The notes beneath the pieces were generated by a model. The model had not been told where the DNA came from. It worked only from the letters and a program-made list of their open reading frames with translations, and did no database searches. Shown piece after piece: positions 42,569 through 51,437 of a DNA stretch of 64,000 nucleotides. Position numbers and translations under genes: made by a program. The stretch is taken from the NCBI RefSeq assembly GCF_014649735.1, contig NZ_BMTP01000003.1, positions 186,001-250,000 of the forward strand. The letters are read 5' to 3'. Numbering within the stretch: the stretch's first letter is position 1; each line of letters starts with the position of its first letter. Source of the DNA: Streptomyces lavendofoliae. Lineage in GTDB: Bacteria > Actinomycetota > Actinomycetes > Streptomycetales > Streptomycetaceae.

Positions 42569-44260
42569 ATGGCATCCGAATCCGAGGCAGGCGGCGGCGG
42601 AGGAGCGCCGGAGTCCGCCGAGTGGGGCGCCGGCGGACTCGTCGGAGACGGCCGCTACCGGCTGACCCACCGTCTCGGCCGGGGCGGCATGGCCGAGGTG
42701 TTCGCGGCGGAGGACGTACGGCTGGGCCGTACCGTGGCCGTGAAGCTGCTGCGTGCCGACCTCGCCGAGGACCCGGTCTCCAAGGCCCGCTTCACCCGCG
42801 AGGCGCAGTCCGTCGCGGGGCTCAACCACCACGCCATCGTCGCCGTGTACGACTCCGGCGAGGACGTGGTGAACGGCCAGTCCGTGCCGTACATCGTGAT
42901 GGAGCTGGTCGAGGGCCGTACCATCCGCGACCTGCTGATCAACGCGGAGGCACCGCCGCCGGAGCAGGCGCTGATCATCGTCTCCGGTGTGCTGGAGGCC
43001 CTGGCCTACTCGCACCAGCACGGCATCGTGCACCGGGACATCAAGCCCGCGAACGTGATCATCACGCACAGCGGCGCGGTCAAGGTGATGGACTTCGGCA
43101 TCGCCCGCGCCCTGCACGGCGCGCAGTCGACGATGACCCAGACCGGCATGGTCATGGGCACCCCGCAGTACCTCTCGCCGGAGCAGGCCCTCGGCAAGGC
43201 CGTCGACCACCGCTCCGACCTGTACGCCACGGGCTGCCTGCTGTACGAGCTGCTCGCGCTCCGGCCGCCGTTCACCGGTGAGACACCGTTGTCGGTGGTC
43301 TACCAGCACGTCCAGGACATCCCGGTCCCGCCGTCCGAGGTCTCCGACGTCGCGCCGCCGGAGCTCGACGGCCTGGCCATGCGCGCGCTCGCCAAGGACC
43401 CGGACGACCGGTTCCAGAGCGCCGAGGAGATGCGCGGCCTGGTCCAGTACGGGCTTCAGATGCTTCAGCAGCAGGGCAGCCACACCGGCACCTGGAACAC
43501 CGGCCCGGTCGAGCTGCACGAGGGCGGCCGGACCCCGGCGGGCGGTGTCGCGGCGACCGCCGCGATGGGCCACCCGCTGCACGGCGACACCTCGCAGGGC
43601 CCGCTCCTGCCGCCGGCGAACCCCGACGACGGCGCCTACGCGTACGACGGCGGGCAGGGCCGCAAGAGCGGTCGCGGCAAGATGTGGCTGTTCGCGGCGC
43701 TCGCGCTCATCGCGATCGTGGCGGGTGTGGCGTACGCGCTCGACCAGACCAAGAAGCCGGCGGACGACGGCAAGGAGAAGCCCCCGGCCAGCACCGCGCC
43801 GTCCAAGCCCGGCGACACCACCAAGCCCACGCCGTCGGACAAGAAGACGGACGAGAAGACGGAGGACCCGGGCGGGTCCACGGGCGGCGGGAACGGCGGC
43901 AACGGCAGCAACTGGGGCGGCTGGAACCCCGACCCGTCGCAGCCGCAGACCAACAACCCGCCCCCGCCCACCGGCGGTATGCCGTCGACCCCCGGCACCA
44001 CCGAGGGCACCGACCAGGGCGGCACCACGGACGGCGGTACCGACCAGGGCGGGACGACCGACGGCGGCACCGACCAGGGCGGCACCACGGACGGCGGTAC
44101 CGACCAGGGCGGCACCACGGACGGCGGTACCGACCAGGGCGGGACGACCGACGGTGGCACCGACCAGGGCGGCACCACCAGCGGCACCACCGACCAGGGC
44201 GGCACCACGGACGGGGGCACCGACCAGGGCGCGACCACCACGGGCGGCGGGGGCGCCTGA
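42569..44260 (+). CDS. Ser/Thr protein kinase with repetitive extracellular tail
   Basis: A 563-residue membrane kinase: GRGGMAEVFAA (37-47), Lys59, VHRDIKPANV, DFG and GTPQYLSPEQ. One membrane helix (MWLFAALALIAIVAGVAYAL, about 371-390) is followed by a 170-residue Thr/Lys/Asp/Gly-rich outside segment with no PASTA domain. This ends in about eight copies of a 10-residue repeat (TDQGGTTDGG). A Gly-rich start precedes the kinase domain. The 344-bp divergent region (42225-42568) with the other kinase gene holds both promoters; no clear operator was found. The outside repeat might reach through the wall, but ligand and targets are unknown. Confidence 0.9.
   Translation: MASESEAGGGGGAPESAEWGAGGLVGDGRYRLTHRLGRGGMAEVFAAEDVRLGRTVAVKLLRADLAEDPVSKARFTREAQSVAGLNHHAIVAVYDSGEDVVNGQSVPYIVMELVEGRTIRDLLINAEAPPPEQALIIVSGVLEALAYSHQHGIVHRDIKPANVIITHSGAVKVMDFGIARALHGAQSTMTQTGMVMGTPQYLSPEQALGKAVDHRSDLYATGCLLYELLALRPPFTGETPLSVVYQHVQDIPVPPSEVSDVAPPELDGLAMRALAKDPDDRFQSAEEMRGLVQYGLQMLQQQGSHTGTWNTGPVELHEGGRTPAGGVAATAAMGHPLHGDTSQGPLLPPANPDDGAYAYDGGQGRKSGRGKMWLFAALALIAIVAGVAYALDQTKKPADDGKEKPPASTAPSKPGDTTKPTPSDKKTDEKTEDPGGSTGGGNGGNGSNWGGWNPDPSQPQTNNPPPPTGGMPSTPGTTEGTDQGGTTDGGTDQGGTTDGGTDQGGTTDGGTDQGGTTDGGTDQGGTTDGGTDQGGTTSGTTDQGGTTDGGTDQGATTTGGGGA
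44009..44235 (+). repeat. 30-bp coding tandem repeat in kinase tail
   Basis: About seven and a half units of 30 bp (ACCGACCAGGGCGGCACCAC plus GGACGGCGGT), encoding TDQGGTTDGG. Some units differ only at synonymous positions (GGCACCACGG versus GGGACGACCG) and alternate, which suggests duplication of two-unit blocks. One unit reads TTDQGGTTSG. In-frame slippage would change the tail length without breaking the gene. Confidence 0.92.
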
Positions 44261-44346
44261 GCCGCGCGGACACACGGACACACGGACACACGGAGCGCGG
44301 GCGGCGGTCCCGGGGGCGCACCCCCGGGGCGCACCCCTGAGGCCGG

Positions 44347-45360
44347 TCACCCGGCGAAGGCGTCGCGGACCGCCTCGTACTCCCGTGTCCACCACACCGC
44401 CAGGGCCGACGCCGCGGGGAACTGCGGGTCGGCCCTGCCGTCGTGCAGCTGGTAGCGCCAGCGCAGTATCCAGAAGTCGTTCAGCCGCTCCCACCACACG
44501 CGGTGCACCGCCGCCGCCAGCTCCGCCGGGTCCGCCCCGGCCGCCCGCCGGTACGCGCGCGCGTAGGCGCGGACCTTCTCCAGCTCCAGGCCCCCGGCCG
44601 GCTGTACGAAGAAGATCGCGGCCGCCCGGACCGCCTCCTCCGCCCGCGGCTGCACACCCAGCCGGTCCCAGTCGACGATCGCGGCGGGCTCCGCGCCCCG
44701 GTAGAGCAGGTTCAGCGGGTGGAAGTCCCCGTGCACCCAGCCGCCCGCAGAGGCCGGGGGCGGACGGCGGTGGGCGTGGTCGGCCAGCAGCCGCCGGCGC
44801 TCCAGCAGCCGGTGCTCGGCGAGCTCGTCGAAGGCGTCCCGGGGCCGGCGGGCCCGCGCCAGGGCGAGCAGCCGGTCGATGACCCGGAAGGTCTCCTCGG
44901 GGTCGGCGCTGCGGTGCCGGCGGTCGCCGTGCGGCTCCATGACCTGCTCCAGGCAGGTGTGCACCAGCCCCAGGAGCGCGCCCAGGCGCCGGGACCCGGC
45001 CGCCGACAGCTGTGCCCCGGCCCGGTGCCGGCCCTCGACCCACGGGTGCAGGGCGTAGCAGCGGCCGTCGATCTCCGCGACGGTGTCGCCCTCCGCGTCG
45101 GGCAGTGGCGGGGCCACGGGGACGCCGAGGGCGTGCAGGCGCTGGGTGGCGCGGTGCTGGCGGACGATGGTGACCCGGTCGGCGGTGGGGGCGTCCAGGT
45201 GCTGTTTGAGGAAGTAGGCGCCGTGGGTGGTGGCGAGACGGTAGCCGCGGTTGAGGAGGCCCTGGGTGACGGGTACGCAGGAGAGGGGTTCGCCCGGGTT
45301 GTCGTAGCGGCGCAGGAGCGCACTCACGGGTGGGGCGGCGGTTGCAGATGAGCGCGGCAC
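44347..45360 (-). CDS. APH/homoserine-kinase-like phosphotransferase
   Basis: A 337-residue protein of the aminoglycoside phosphotransferase/choline kinase fold. Visible motifs are the nucleotide-binding start (GLLNRGYRLATTHGAYFLKQ), catalytic loop HGDFHPLNLLY with the base Asp, and the metal-binding IVDWDRLG. It resembles the homoserine kinase type II and Ser/Thr kinase-like APH group more than resistance enzymes; substrate unknown. It is convergent with the kinase gene (44260); the gap holds four GGACACAC-like repeats at 44265-44290. It lies 171 bp after the response-regulator gene on the same strand. Confidence 0.82.
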   Translation of the reverse strand: MPRSSATAAPPVSALLRRYDNPGEPLSCVPVTQGLLNRGYRLATTHGAYFLKQHLDAPTADRVTIVRQHRATQRLHALGVPVAPPLPDAEGDTVAEIDGRCYALHPWVEGRHRAGAQLSAAGSRRLGALLGLVHTCLEQVMEPHGDRRHRSADPEETFRVIDRLLALARARRPRDAFDELAEHRLLERRRLLADHAHRRPPPASAGGWVHGDFHPLNLLYRGAEPAAIVDWDRLGVQPRAEEAVRAAAIFFVQPAGGLELEKVRAYARAYRRAAGADPAELAAAVHRVWWERLNDFWILRWRYQLHDGRADPQFPAASALAVWWTREYEAVRDAFAG

Positions 45361-45531
45361 TCACCAGATGTTAGATCACGGAGCGTGGTGACGGAGTCGC
45401 TCCTCGGAACCTCATACTCCGGAACTGTCCAGGAAGTGGACGGTCGCGAACTCGGGTCGCACGCGCGCGTACGCAGGGGCGAACGCGGAACCGTGCCCCC
45501 GCGCCCGCCCCGCGCCCGCCCCCGGGCCGGC

Positions 45532-46191
45532 TCAGCGCCGTTCGGCCTGGAGGCGGGCGACGTAGGCCGCCGCCTGGGAGCGCCGCTCCATGCCCAGCTT
45601 GGACAGCAGGCTGGAGACGTAGTTCTTGATCGTCTTCTCGGCCAGGTGCAGCCGCTCGCCGATCGCGCGGTTGGTCAGTCCCTCCCCGATCAAATCGAGG
45701 ATCCGGCGCTCCTGGTCGGTCAGGGCCGCCAGTCGGTCGTCCCCCTTCGGGCCGGTGCCGTCCCGAAGCCGCTCCAGTACGCGCGCGGTGGCCACCGGGT
45801 CCAGCAGCGACCTGCCGGCCGCCACGTCCCGTACCGCCGTCAGCAGCTCGCTGCCGCGGATCGCCTTCAGGACGTACCCGGAGGCACCCGCCATGATCGC
45901 GTCGAAGAGCGCCTCGTCGTCCGCGAAGGAGGTGAGCATCAGGCATTTGATGGATTCGTCCAGGGCGCGGACCTCACGGCACACCTCGACCCCGCTGCCA
46001 TCGGGCAGGCGCACGTCGAGAATCGCCACGTCCGGACGGGTCGCCGGAATCCTGACCAGGGCGTCTGCCGCCGTACCGGCCTCCCCGACGACCTCGATGT
46101 CGCCCTCGACGGAGAGCATTTCGTGGACGCCCCGCCGGACGACTTCGTGGTCGTCCAACAGAAATACGGTGATTTTTCCTTCTTCGCGCAC
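45532..46191 (-). CDS. NarL/DevR-type response regulator, orphan
   Basis: A 219-residue regulator. The receiver has Asp13-Asp14, phospho-acceptor Asp59 (AILDVRLPDG) and the conserved Lys in GYVLKAIRG. The C-terminal LuxR helix-turn-helix is LTDQERRILDLIGEGLTNRA through HLAEKTIKNYVSSLLSKLGM. No histidine kinase gene is adjacent. The K-T-I-K-N-Y recognition helix and overall pattern are those of the DevR/DosR group. In Streptomyces coelicolor an orphan DevR-like regulator lies at the equivalent place beside the bkd genes. Phosphodonor unknown. Confidence 0.9.
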   Translation of the reverse strand: MREEGKITVFLLDDHEVVRRGVHEMLSVEGDIEVVGEAGTAADALVRIPATRPDVAILDVRLPDGSGVEVCREVRALDESIKCLMLTSFADDEALFDAIMAGASGYVLKAIRGSELLTAVRDVAAGRSLLDPVATARVLERLRDGTGPKGDDRLAALTDQERRILDLIGEGLTNRAIGERLHLAEKTIKNYVSSLLSKLGMERRSQAAAYVARLQAERR

Positions 46192-46548
46192 GGCCTCAGT
46201 CTCACATACTGACTCTTCCCGTGCCCGGGGTGCGCGGGATAACGTGCCCCCTGTTCCGGCGGCTCACAAGGCTGTGACCAGTCATTTGTCCACCCCTTTG
46301 CGATTTACTTGGAAATCCAAGCAAAAACGCAGGTCAAAGGGGGTTTCGCAGTAATGCGGTGCACTGGGTAACGTGCCTATGACAGGGGGCTCGCCGGGGC
46401 ACCTGTCACGCCTGTTCCCGGTCGAGGGCACCCACCCCGTGCACACGTACGGAGACAGGCGAGCCGCTCTCCCGCGCTCTATCGGAGCAGGGAGAACCCC
46501 AGCCATCCCGGCGGACCCCGGGGGCCGGACAGACGGAGGAGCACGCAC
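46192..46548. promoter_or_regulatory. Divergent promoter region, response regulator / second bkd operon
   Basis: A 357-bp interval between diverging genes. It is less G+C-rich at 46270-46350 (around GCGATTTACTTGGAAATCCA) than its surroundings and must contain both promoters. The short dyad TTGGAAATCCAA is present at 46308-46320. I see no coding potential. Confidence 0.5.
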
Positions 46549-47712
46549 GTGACCGTGGAAGGCACTGCCGCGCGCAAGCCGCGACGCAGCAGTAAGCGCA
46601 CCAGCGCGAGCGCGACCAAGGCAGCCGGCGCCCTGAGCGCCGAGCCCCAGCTCGTACAGTTGCTGACGCCCGAGGGTGAGCGCGTCCAGCACCCGGAGTA
46701 CGACATCGACCTCAGCCCCGACGAGCTGCGCGGCCTCTACCGCGACATGGTGCTGACCCGCCGGTTCGATGCCGAGGCGACCTCCCTCCAGCGCCAGGGC
46801 GAGCTGGGCCTGTGGGCCTCGCTCCTCGGCCAGGAGGCCGCGCAGATCGGCTCCGGCCGGGCTCTGCGGGACGACGACTACGTATTCCCCACCTACCGCG
46901 AACACGGTGTCGCCTGGTGCCGCGGGGTCGACCCGACGAACCTGCTCGGGATGTTCCGTGGCGTCAACCACGGCGGCTGGGACCCCACCAGCAACAATTT
47001 CCACCTCTACACGATCGTCATCGGCTCGCAGACCCTGCACGCCACCGGTTACGCCATGGGCGTCGCCAAGGACGGCGCGGACTCCGCCGTGATCGCGTAC
47101 TTCGGGGACGGTGCCTCCAGCCAGGGCGACGTCGCGGAATCGTTCACCTTCTCCGCGGTCTACAACGCCCCGGTCGTCTTCTTCTGCCAGAACAACCAGT
47201 GGGCGATCAGCGAGCCCACCGAGAAGCAGACCCGCGTCCCGCTCTACCAGCGCGCGCAGGGCTTCGGCTTCCCGGGCGTCCGGGTCGACGGCAACGACGT
47301 CCTGGCCTGTCTGGCCGTGACCCGCTCCGCCCTGGAGCGCGCCCGCCGGGGCGAGGGCCCGACCCTCGTCGAGGCGTTCACGTACCGGATGGGTGCCCAC
47401 ACCACGTCCGACGACCCGACCCGCTACCGCCTCGACGACGAGCGGGCGGCGTGGGAGGCCAAGGACCCGATCCTGCGGCTGCGCACGTACCTGGAGAAGG
47501 AGCGCCTGGCGGACGCCGCCTGGTTCGAGGAGCTGGAGGCCGAGTCGGAGTCGCTCGGCAAGCGCGTCCGCGAGGCCGTCCGGGCCATGCCCGACCCGGA
47601 GCACATGGCGATGTTCGACCACGTGTACGCGGACGGGCACGCGCTCGTCGACGAGGAGCGCGCGCAGTTCGCCGCCTACCAGGCGTCCTTCGCGGACGGG
47701 GAGGACAAGTAA
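46549..47712 (+). CDS. bkdF: Branched-chain 2-oxo acid dehydrogenase E1 alpha (set 2)
   Basis: A 387-residue E1 alpha with the ThDP motif GDGASSQGDVAESFTFSAVY ending CQNNQWAIS, and the loop AHTTSDDPTRYR. It is clearly related to but different from the set-1 protein (25943), with a longer basic N-terminus (ARKPRRSSKRTSASATK). GTG start at 46549. It is followed by E1 beta after 2 bp and by E2. The symbol follows the second bkd cluster of Streptomyces avermitilis (bkdFGH) and is tentative. Confidence 0.92.
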   Translation: MTVEGTAARKPRRSSKRTSASATKAAGALSAEPQLVQLLTPEGERVQHPEYDIDLSPDELRGLYRDMVLTRRFDAEATSLQRQGELGLWASLLGQEAAQIGSGRALRDDDYVFPTYREHGVAWCRGVDPTNLLGMFRGVNHGGWDPTSNNFHLYTIVIGSQTLHATGYAMGVAKDGADSAVIAYFGDGASSQGDVAESFTFSAVYNAPVVFFCQNNQWAISEPTEKQTRVPLYQRAQGFGFPGVRVDGNDVLACLAVTRSALERARRGEGPTLVEAFTYRMGAHTTSDDPTRYRLDDERAAWEAKDPILRLRTYLEKERLADAAWFEELEAESESLGKRVREAVRAMPDPEHMAMFDHVYADGHALVDEERAQFAAYQASFADGEDK

Positions 47713-47714
47713 CC

Positions 47715-48695
47715 ATGGCCGTACAGAAACTCCCCCTCGCCAAGGCGCTCAACGAGTCGCTGCGCAAGGCGCTGGAGACCGACCCCAAGGTCCTCGTCAT
47801 GGGCGAGGACGTCGGCAAGCTCGGCGGTGTGTTCCGGGTGACCGACGGGCTCCAGAAGGACTTCGGCGAGGAGCGGGTCATCGACACCCCGCTCGCCGAG
47901 TCCGGCATCGTCGGCACCGCGATCGGCCTGGCGCTGCGCGGCTACCGCCCGGTGGTGGAGATCCAGTTCGACGGGTTCGTCTTCCCCGCCTACGACCAGA
48001 TCGTCACGCAGCTGGCGAAGATGCACGCCCGGGCGCTCGGAAAGATCAAGCTGCCGGTCGTCGTCCGCATCCCCTACGGCGGCGGCATCGGCGCGGTGGA
48101 ACACCACAGCGAGTCGCCCGAGGCGCTGTTCGCGCACGTCGCGGGCCTGAAGGTGGTCTCGCCCTCGAACTCGTCGGACGCCTACTGGATGCTCCAGCAG
48201 GCGATCCAGAGCGACGACCCGGTGATCTTCTTCGAGCCGAAGCGGCGCTACTGGGACAAGGGCGAGGTCGACACCGAGGCCATCCCCGGCGAGCTGCACA
48301 AGGCCCGCACCGTGCGGGAGGGCACCGACCTGACCCTGGCCGCCTACGGGCCCATGGTGAAGCTGTGCCTGGAGGCGGCCGCGGTCGCCGCCGAGGAGGG
48401 CCGCTCGGTGGAGGTCCTCGACCTGCGGTCGATGTCCCCGATCGACTTCGACGCCGTCCAGGCGTCGGTGGAGAAGACCCGCCGGCTGGTCGTCGTGCAC
48501 GAGGCGCCGGTGTTCTACGGCTCGGGCGCCGAGATCGCCGCCCGCATCACCGAACGGTGCTTCTACCACCTGGAGGCACCGGTCCTGCGGGTCGGCGGCT
48601 ACCACGCCCCGTATCCGCCGGCGCGGCTGGAAGAGGAGTACCTGCCGGGCCTGGACCGGGTGCTCGACGCCGTCGACCGCTCGCTCGCGTACTGA
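47715..48695 (+). CDS. bkdG: Branched-chain 2-oxo acid dehydrogenase E1 beta (set 2)
   Basis: A 326-residue transketolase-like subunit: LVMGEDVGKLGGVFRVTDGL, ESGIVGTAIGLALRGYRPVV and RIPYGGGIGAVEHHSESPEA. It pairs with the preceding E1 alpha. The ATG at 47715 lies 2 bp after the previous stop with GGGGAGGAC upstream. It lacks the Ala/Lys-rich N-terminal extension of the set-1 protein. Confidence 0.93.
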   Translation: MAVQKLPLAKALNESLRKALETDPKVLVMGEDVGKLGGVFRVTDGLQKDFGEERVIDTPLAESGIVGTAIGLALRGYRPVVEIQFDGFVFPAYDQIVTQLAKMHARALGKIKLPVVVRIPYGGGIGAVEHHSESPEALFAHVAGLKVVSPSNSSDAYWMLQQAIQSDDPVIFFEPKRRYWDKGEVDTEAIPGELHKARTVREGTDLTLAAYGPMVKLCLEAAAVAAEEGRSVEVLDLRSMSPIDFDAVQASVEKTRRLVVVHEAPVFYGSGAEIAARITERCFYHLEAPVLRVGGYHAPYPPARLEEEYLPGLDRVLDAVDRSLAY

Positions 48696-48706
48696 GGAGA
48701 CCCACT

Positions 48707-50137
48707 GTGATCCGCGATTTCAAGATGCCGGACGTGGGCGAGGGCCTCACCGAGGCCGAGATCCTCAAGTGGTACGTCCAGCCCGGTGACACCGTCAGCG
48801 ACGGCCAGGTCGTCTGCGAGGTCGAGACGGCCAAGGCGGCCGTCGAGCTGCCCAGCCCGTACGACGGCGTCGTCCACGAGCTGCGCTTCCCCGAGGGCAC
48901 GACGGTCGACGTCGGCGAGGTGATCATCTCGGTGAACGTCGGCGGTGACGCCGCCGGGCAGCCGCAGACCGCCCAGCCGGCCGCCGCCGAACCGGCCGCC
49001 AAGGACGCCGCCACCGAGGTCGCCGAGGACGCCCGGCCGGCGGGCCGCCAGCCCGTGCTGGTCGGCTACGGGGTGGCCGAGACCTCCACGAAGCGCCGCC
49101 CCCGCAAGGGCGCCGCCGCCGCGGAGCAGGCGGTCGCCCAGGCCGCCGTGCAGGGCGAACTGAACGGACACGCGGGCGCCGCCGGCACGGCTCCCGCACC
49201 CGCCCCCGCCGCGCCGGTCACCGGCACCGACCGGCCCCTGGCCAAGCCGCCCGTGCGGAAGCTGGCCAAGGACCTGGGGGTCGACCTCGCGACGGTGGTC
49301 CCGACCGGCCCGGACGGGATCATCACCCGCGAGGACGTGCACGCGGCGGTGGACCTGGCCGCCGCCTCGGTCGCCGCGCCCGCCGCCGTACCCGTGCAGC
49401 CGCAGGCCACGCCGCGGCAGGAGCGGCCGGCCACCGGCCGCGAGACCCGCGTCCCCATCAAGGGCGTCCGCAAGGCCACCGCCCAGGCGATGATCGGGTC
49501 CGCCTTCACCGCGCCGCACGTCACCGAGTTCATCACGGTCGACGTCACCCGGACGATGAAGCTGGTCGAGGAGCTCAAGTCCGACAAGGACATGGCCGGG
49601 CTCCGGGTGAACCCGCTGCTGCTCGTCGCGAAGGCGCTGCTCGTCGCGATCAAGCGCAACCCGGAGATCAACGCCTCGTGGGACGAGGCCGCCCAGGAGA
49701 TCGTGCTCAAGCACTACGTCAACCTGGGCATCGCGGCCGCCACGCCGCGCGGCCTGATCGTGCCGAACATCAAGGACGCGCACGACAAGACGCTGCCCGA
49801 ACTGGCCGCCTCACTCGGCGAACTGGTGTCCACCGCCCGTGAGGGGAAGACGACCCCGGCGGCCATGCAGGGCGGCACGGTGACCATCACCAACGTCGGT
49901 GTCTTCGGCGTGGACACCGGTACGCCGATCCTCAACCCGGGCGAGTCCGCGATCCTCGCGGTCGGGGCGATCAAGCTCCAGCCGTGGGTCCACAAGGGCA
50001 AGGTGAAGCCCCGTCAGGTCACCACCCTGGCCCTGTCGTTCGACCACCGGCTGGTCGACGGCGAGCTGGGCTCCAAGGTGCTGGCGGACATCGCAGCGGT
50101 GCTGGAGCGGCCCAAGCGGCTGATCACCTGGGCCTGA
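48707..50137 (+). CDS. bkdH: Dihydrolipoyl acyltransferase E2 (set 2)
   Basis: A 476-residue E2 with one lipoyl domain (Lys in ETAKAAVELP), a linker rich in Ala and Pro, a subunit-binding domain (PPVRKLAKDLGVDLATVVPTG) and a catalytic domain ending in SFDHRLVDGELG with the HxxxDG motif. AGGAGA lies 7 bp before the GTG. The E2 core forms the scaffold for the E1 of this operon; E3 is not encoded here. A hairpin terminator follows 19 bp after the stop. Confidence 0.93.
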   Translation: MIRDFKMPDVGEGLTEAEILKWYVQPGDTVSDGQVVCEVETAKAAVELPSPYDGVVHELRFPEGTTVDVGEVIISVNVGGDAAGQPQTAQPAAAEPAAKDAATEVAEDARPAGRQPVLVGYGVAETSTKRRPRKGAAAAEQAVAQAAVQGELNGHAGAAGTAPAPAPAAPVTGTDRPLAKPPVRKLAKDLGVDLATVVPTGPDGIITREDVHAAVDLAAASVAAPAAVPVQPQATPRQERPATGRETRVPIKGVRKATAQAMIGSAFTAPHVTEFITVDVTRTMKLVEELKSDKDMAGLRVNPLLLVAKALLVAIKRNPEINASWDEAAQEIVLKHYVNLGIAAATPRGLIVPNIKDAHDKTLPELAASLGELVSTAREGKTTPAAMQGGTVTITNVGVFGVDTGTPILNPGESAILAVGAIKLQPWVHKGKVKPRQVTTLALSFDHRLVDGELGSKVLADIAAVLERPKRLITWA

Positions 50138-50156
50138 CGGCCCGGGGCACACGGAC

Positions 50157-50190
50157 AAGGGCCCGGACGCGACGGCGCGTCCGGGCCCTT
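50157..50190. terminator. Bidirectional terminator, bkdH / DD-peptidase
   Basis: Perfect 15-bp stem (50157-50171 with 50176-50190), loop ACGG, AA/TT at the stem ends, between convergent genes ending at 50137 and 50213. Confidence 0.9.
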
Positions 50191-50212
50191 CACCGTGTCG
50201 TGTGCGCGGCGG

Positions 50213-51139
50213 TCAGTCGCGCTGGGCACCCGCCGGGAGGGAGCGCAGCTCCATGGTCCTGGCCGTGGTGGAACCGAAGCCGAAGTCCAGCAGCTTCGCC
50301 GCGTCGTTGAAGCGGTCGGGGGCGTTCAGGACGACACCCACATAGGTCTTGGTGCCGCGGGTGGCCGCGAAGACCAGGCACGGGCCGGCCGTCGTACCGG
50401 TACCCGTCTTGATGCCGACGGCGCCGCTGTAGGAGCCGAGCAGCTTGTTGGTGTTGTACCAGGTGTACGTGCGCGTACCGCCGGTGCTGGTGGTCGCGGT
50501 GGTCTTGTACGAGGTCGCCTTGACGACGTCGCGGAAGGCGGCGCTGCTGAAGGCGTGGCGCGCGAGCTTCGCGAGGTCCGGCGGGGTCGTGTAGTTGTTG
50601 CCGGTCGTCGAGATGCCGTCGAAGGAGTCGAACTTCGTGTTCGTCATCCCGAGCTGCGACGCCTTGGCGTTCATCTTGGCGATGAACGACTTGGTGCGGG
50701 CGGCGGTGGTGGTGCCGGTGCCGTAGGCGTCGGCGAGCGCGTACGCGGCGTCGCAGCCGGACGGCAGCATCAGACCGGACAGCAGCTGGCGGACCGTCAC
50801 CTTGTCGCCGGTCTTCAGGTCGGCGGTGCTCGCGCCCGTCCTGACGACGTAGTCGCGGTATTCCTGCTTGATGGTGATCTTGCGGTTCAGGTCGACACCG
50901 GGAGTGGTGAGGACCACGATGGCCGTGGCCACCTTGGTGGTGCTGGCCATCTGACGGCGGGTGGTGTTCGCCTTGCCGTAGACGGCCTTGCCCGTCGCCT
51001 GGTCCACCATGAAGCCGCCCTTGGCGCTGATGGAGGGGATCGGCGTGGCCGCCGCGGCCGGCGCGGCGAGCGGGGAGGCGGTCAGCAGCAGGCCGCCCGC
51101 GAGGGCGACCGTGGTGGCGCGGCGCACGGCCGTGTTCAT
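50213..51139 (-). CDS. D-alanyl-D-alanine carboxypeptidase, Streptomyces K15 type
   Basis: A 308-residue exported low-molecular-weight PBP. The signal peptide (VRRATTVALAGGLLLTASPL) is probably cleaved after APAAAA. Active-site motifs are Ser66-TTK69, Ser127-Gly-Cys129 and KTG (244-246). The SGC in place of SxN is a feature of the Streptomyces K15 DD-transpeptidase, so the protein likely belongs to that group and may act as a strict transpeptidase. It modifies peptidoglycan side chains outside the membrane. The ATG at 51139 gives a normal signal peptide, although no strong Shine-Dalgarno sequence is near. The 51140-51437 interval holds the divergent promoters. Confidence 0.92.
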   Translation of the reverse strand: MNTAVRRATTVALAGGLLLTASPLAAPAAAATPIPSISAKGGFMVDQATGKAVYGKANTTRRQMASTTKVATAIVVLTTPGVDLNRKITIKQEYRDYVVRTGASTADLKTGDKVTVRQLLSGLMLPSGCDAAYALADAYGTGTTTAARTKSFIAKMNAKASQLGMTNTKFDSFDGISTTGNNYTTPPDLAKLARHAFSSAAFRDVVKATSYKTTATTSTGGTRTYTWYNTNKLLGSYSGAVGIKTGTGTTAGPCLVFAATRGTKTYVGVVLNAPDRFNDAAKLLDFGFGSTTARTMELRSLPAGAQRD

Positions 51140-51425
51140 CGATATCAAAGGAAAACGCTCCGAGTTCGAGTCTCGAGTACGTCGAAAACGCCTCAACCTG
51201 ACGGGCCGGAAAACCGGTGCCCGTAAAGAGACGCGCGAGCGTGCCCGAAGGATGCACGGAAACCCGAGTTCCGTGGGAAAGACGGCGCGTGTGGTGCGGG
51301 TCGTGTGACGCGGGTCACCGCGGCCGGGTGGCGTGGGTCGTCCGCACGGGGCTCGTGGTGCCCCCGGGTTGTGAGTTCCGTCCTACCGCTCCGCCGACCC
51401 GCCCGTGATGCACCCCTCTTGTATC

Positions 51426-51431
51426 TATGCT
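51426..51431 (+). promoter_or_regulatory. Candidate -10 of a leaderless gntR transcript
   Basis: TATGCT lies 6 bp before the ATG at 51438, which would place the transcription start on or near the start codon; there is no Shine-Dalgarno sequence there. No good -35 box is visible. Confidence 0.4.
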
Positions 51432-51437
51432 GTAGGC

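Noticed and set aside
42569..44260. PASTA domains in the second divergent kinase
   Set aside because: The extracellular part is only Thr/Gly/Asp/Lys-rich with 10-residue repeats; no PASTA-like pattern is present.
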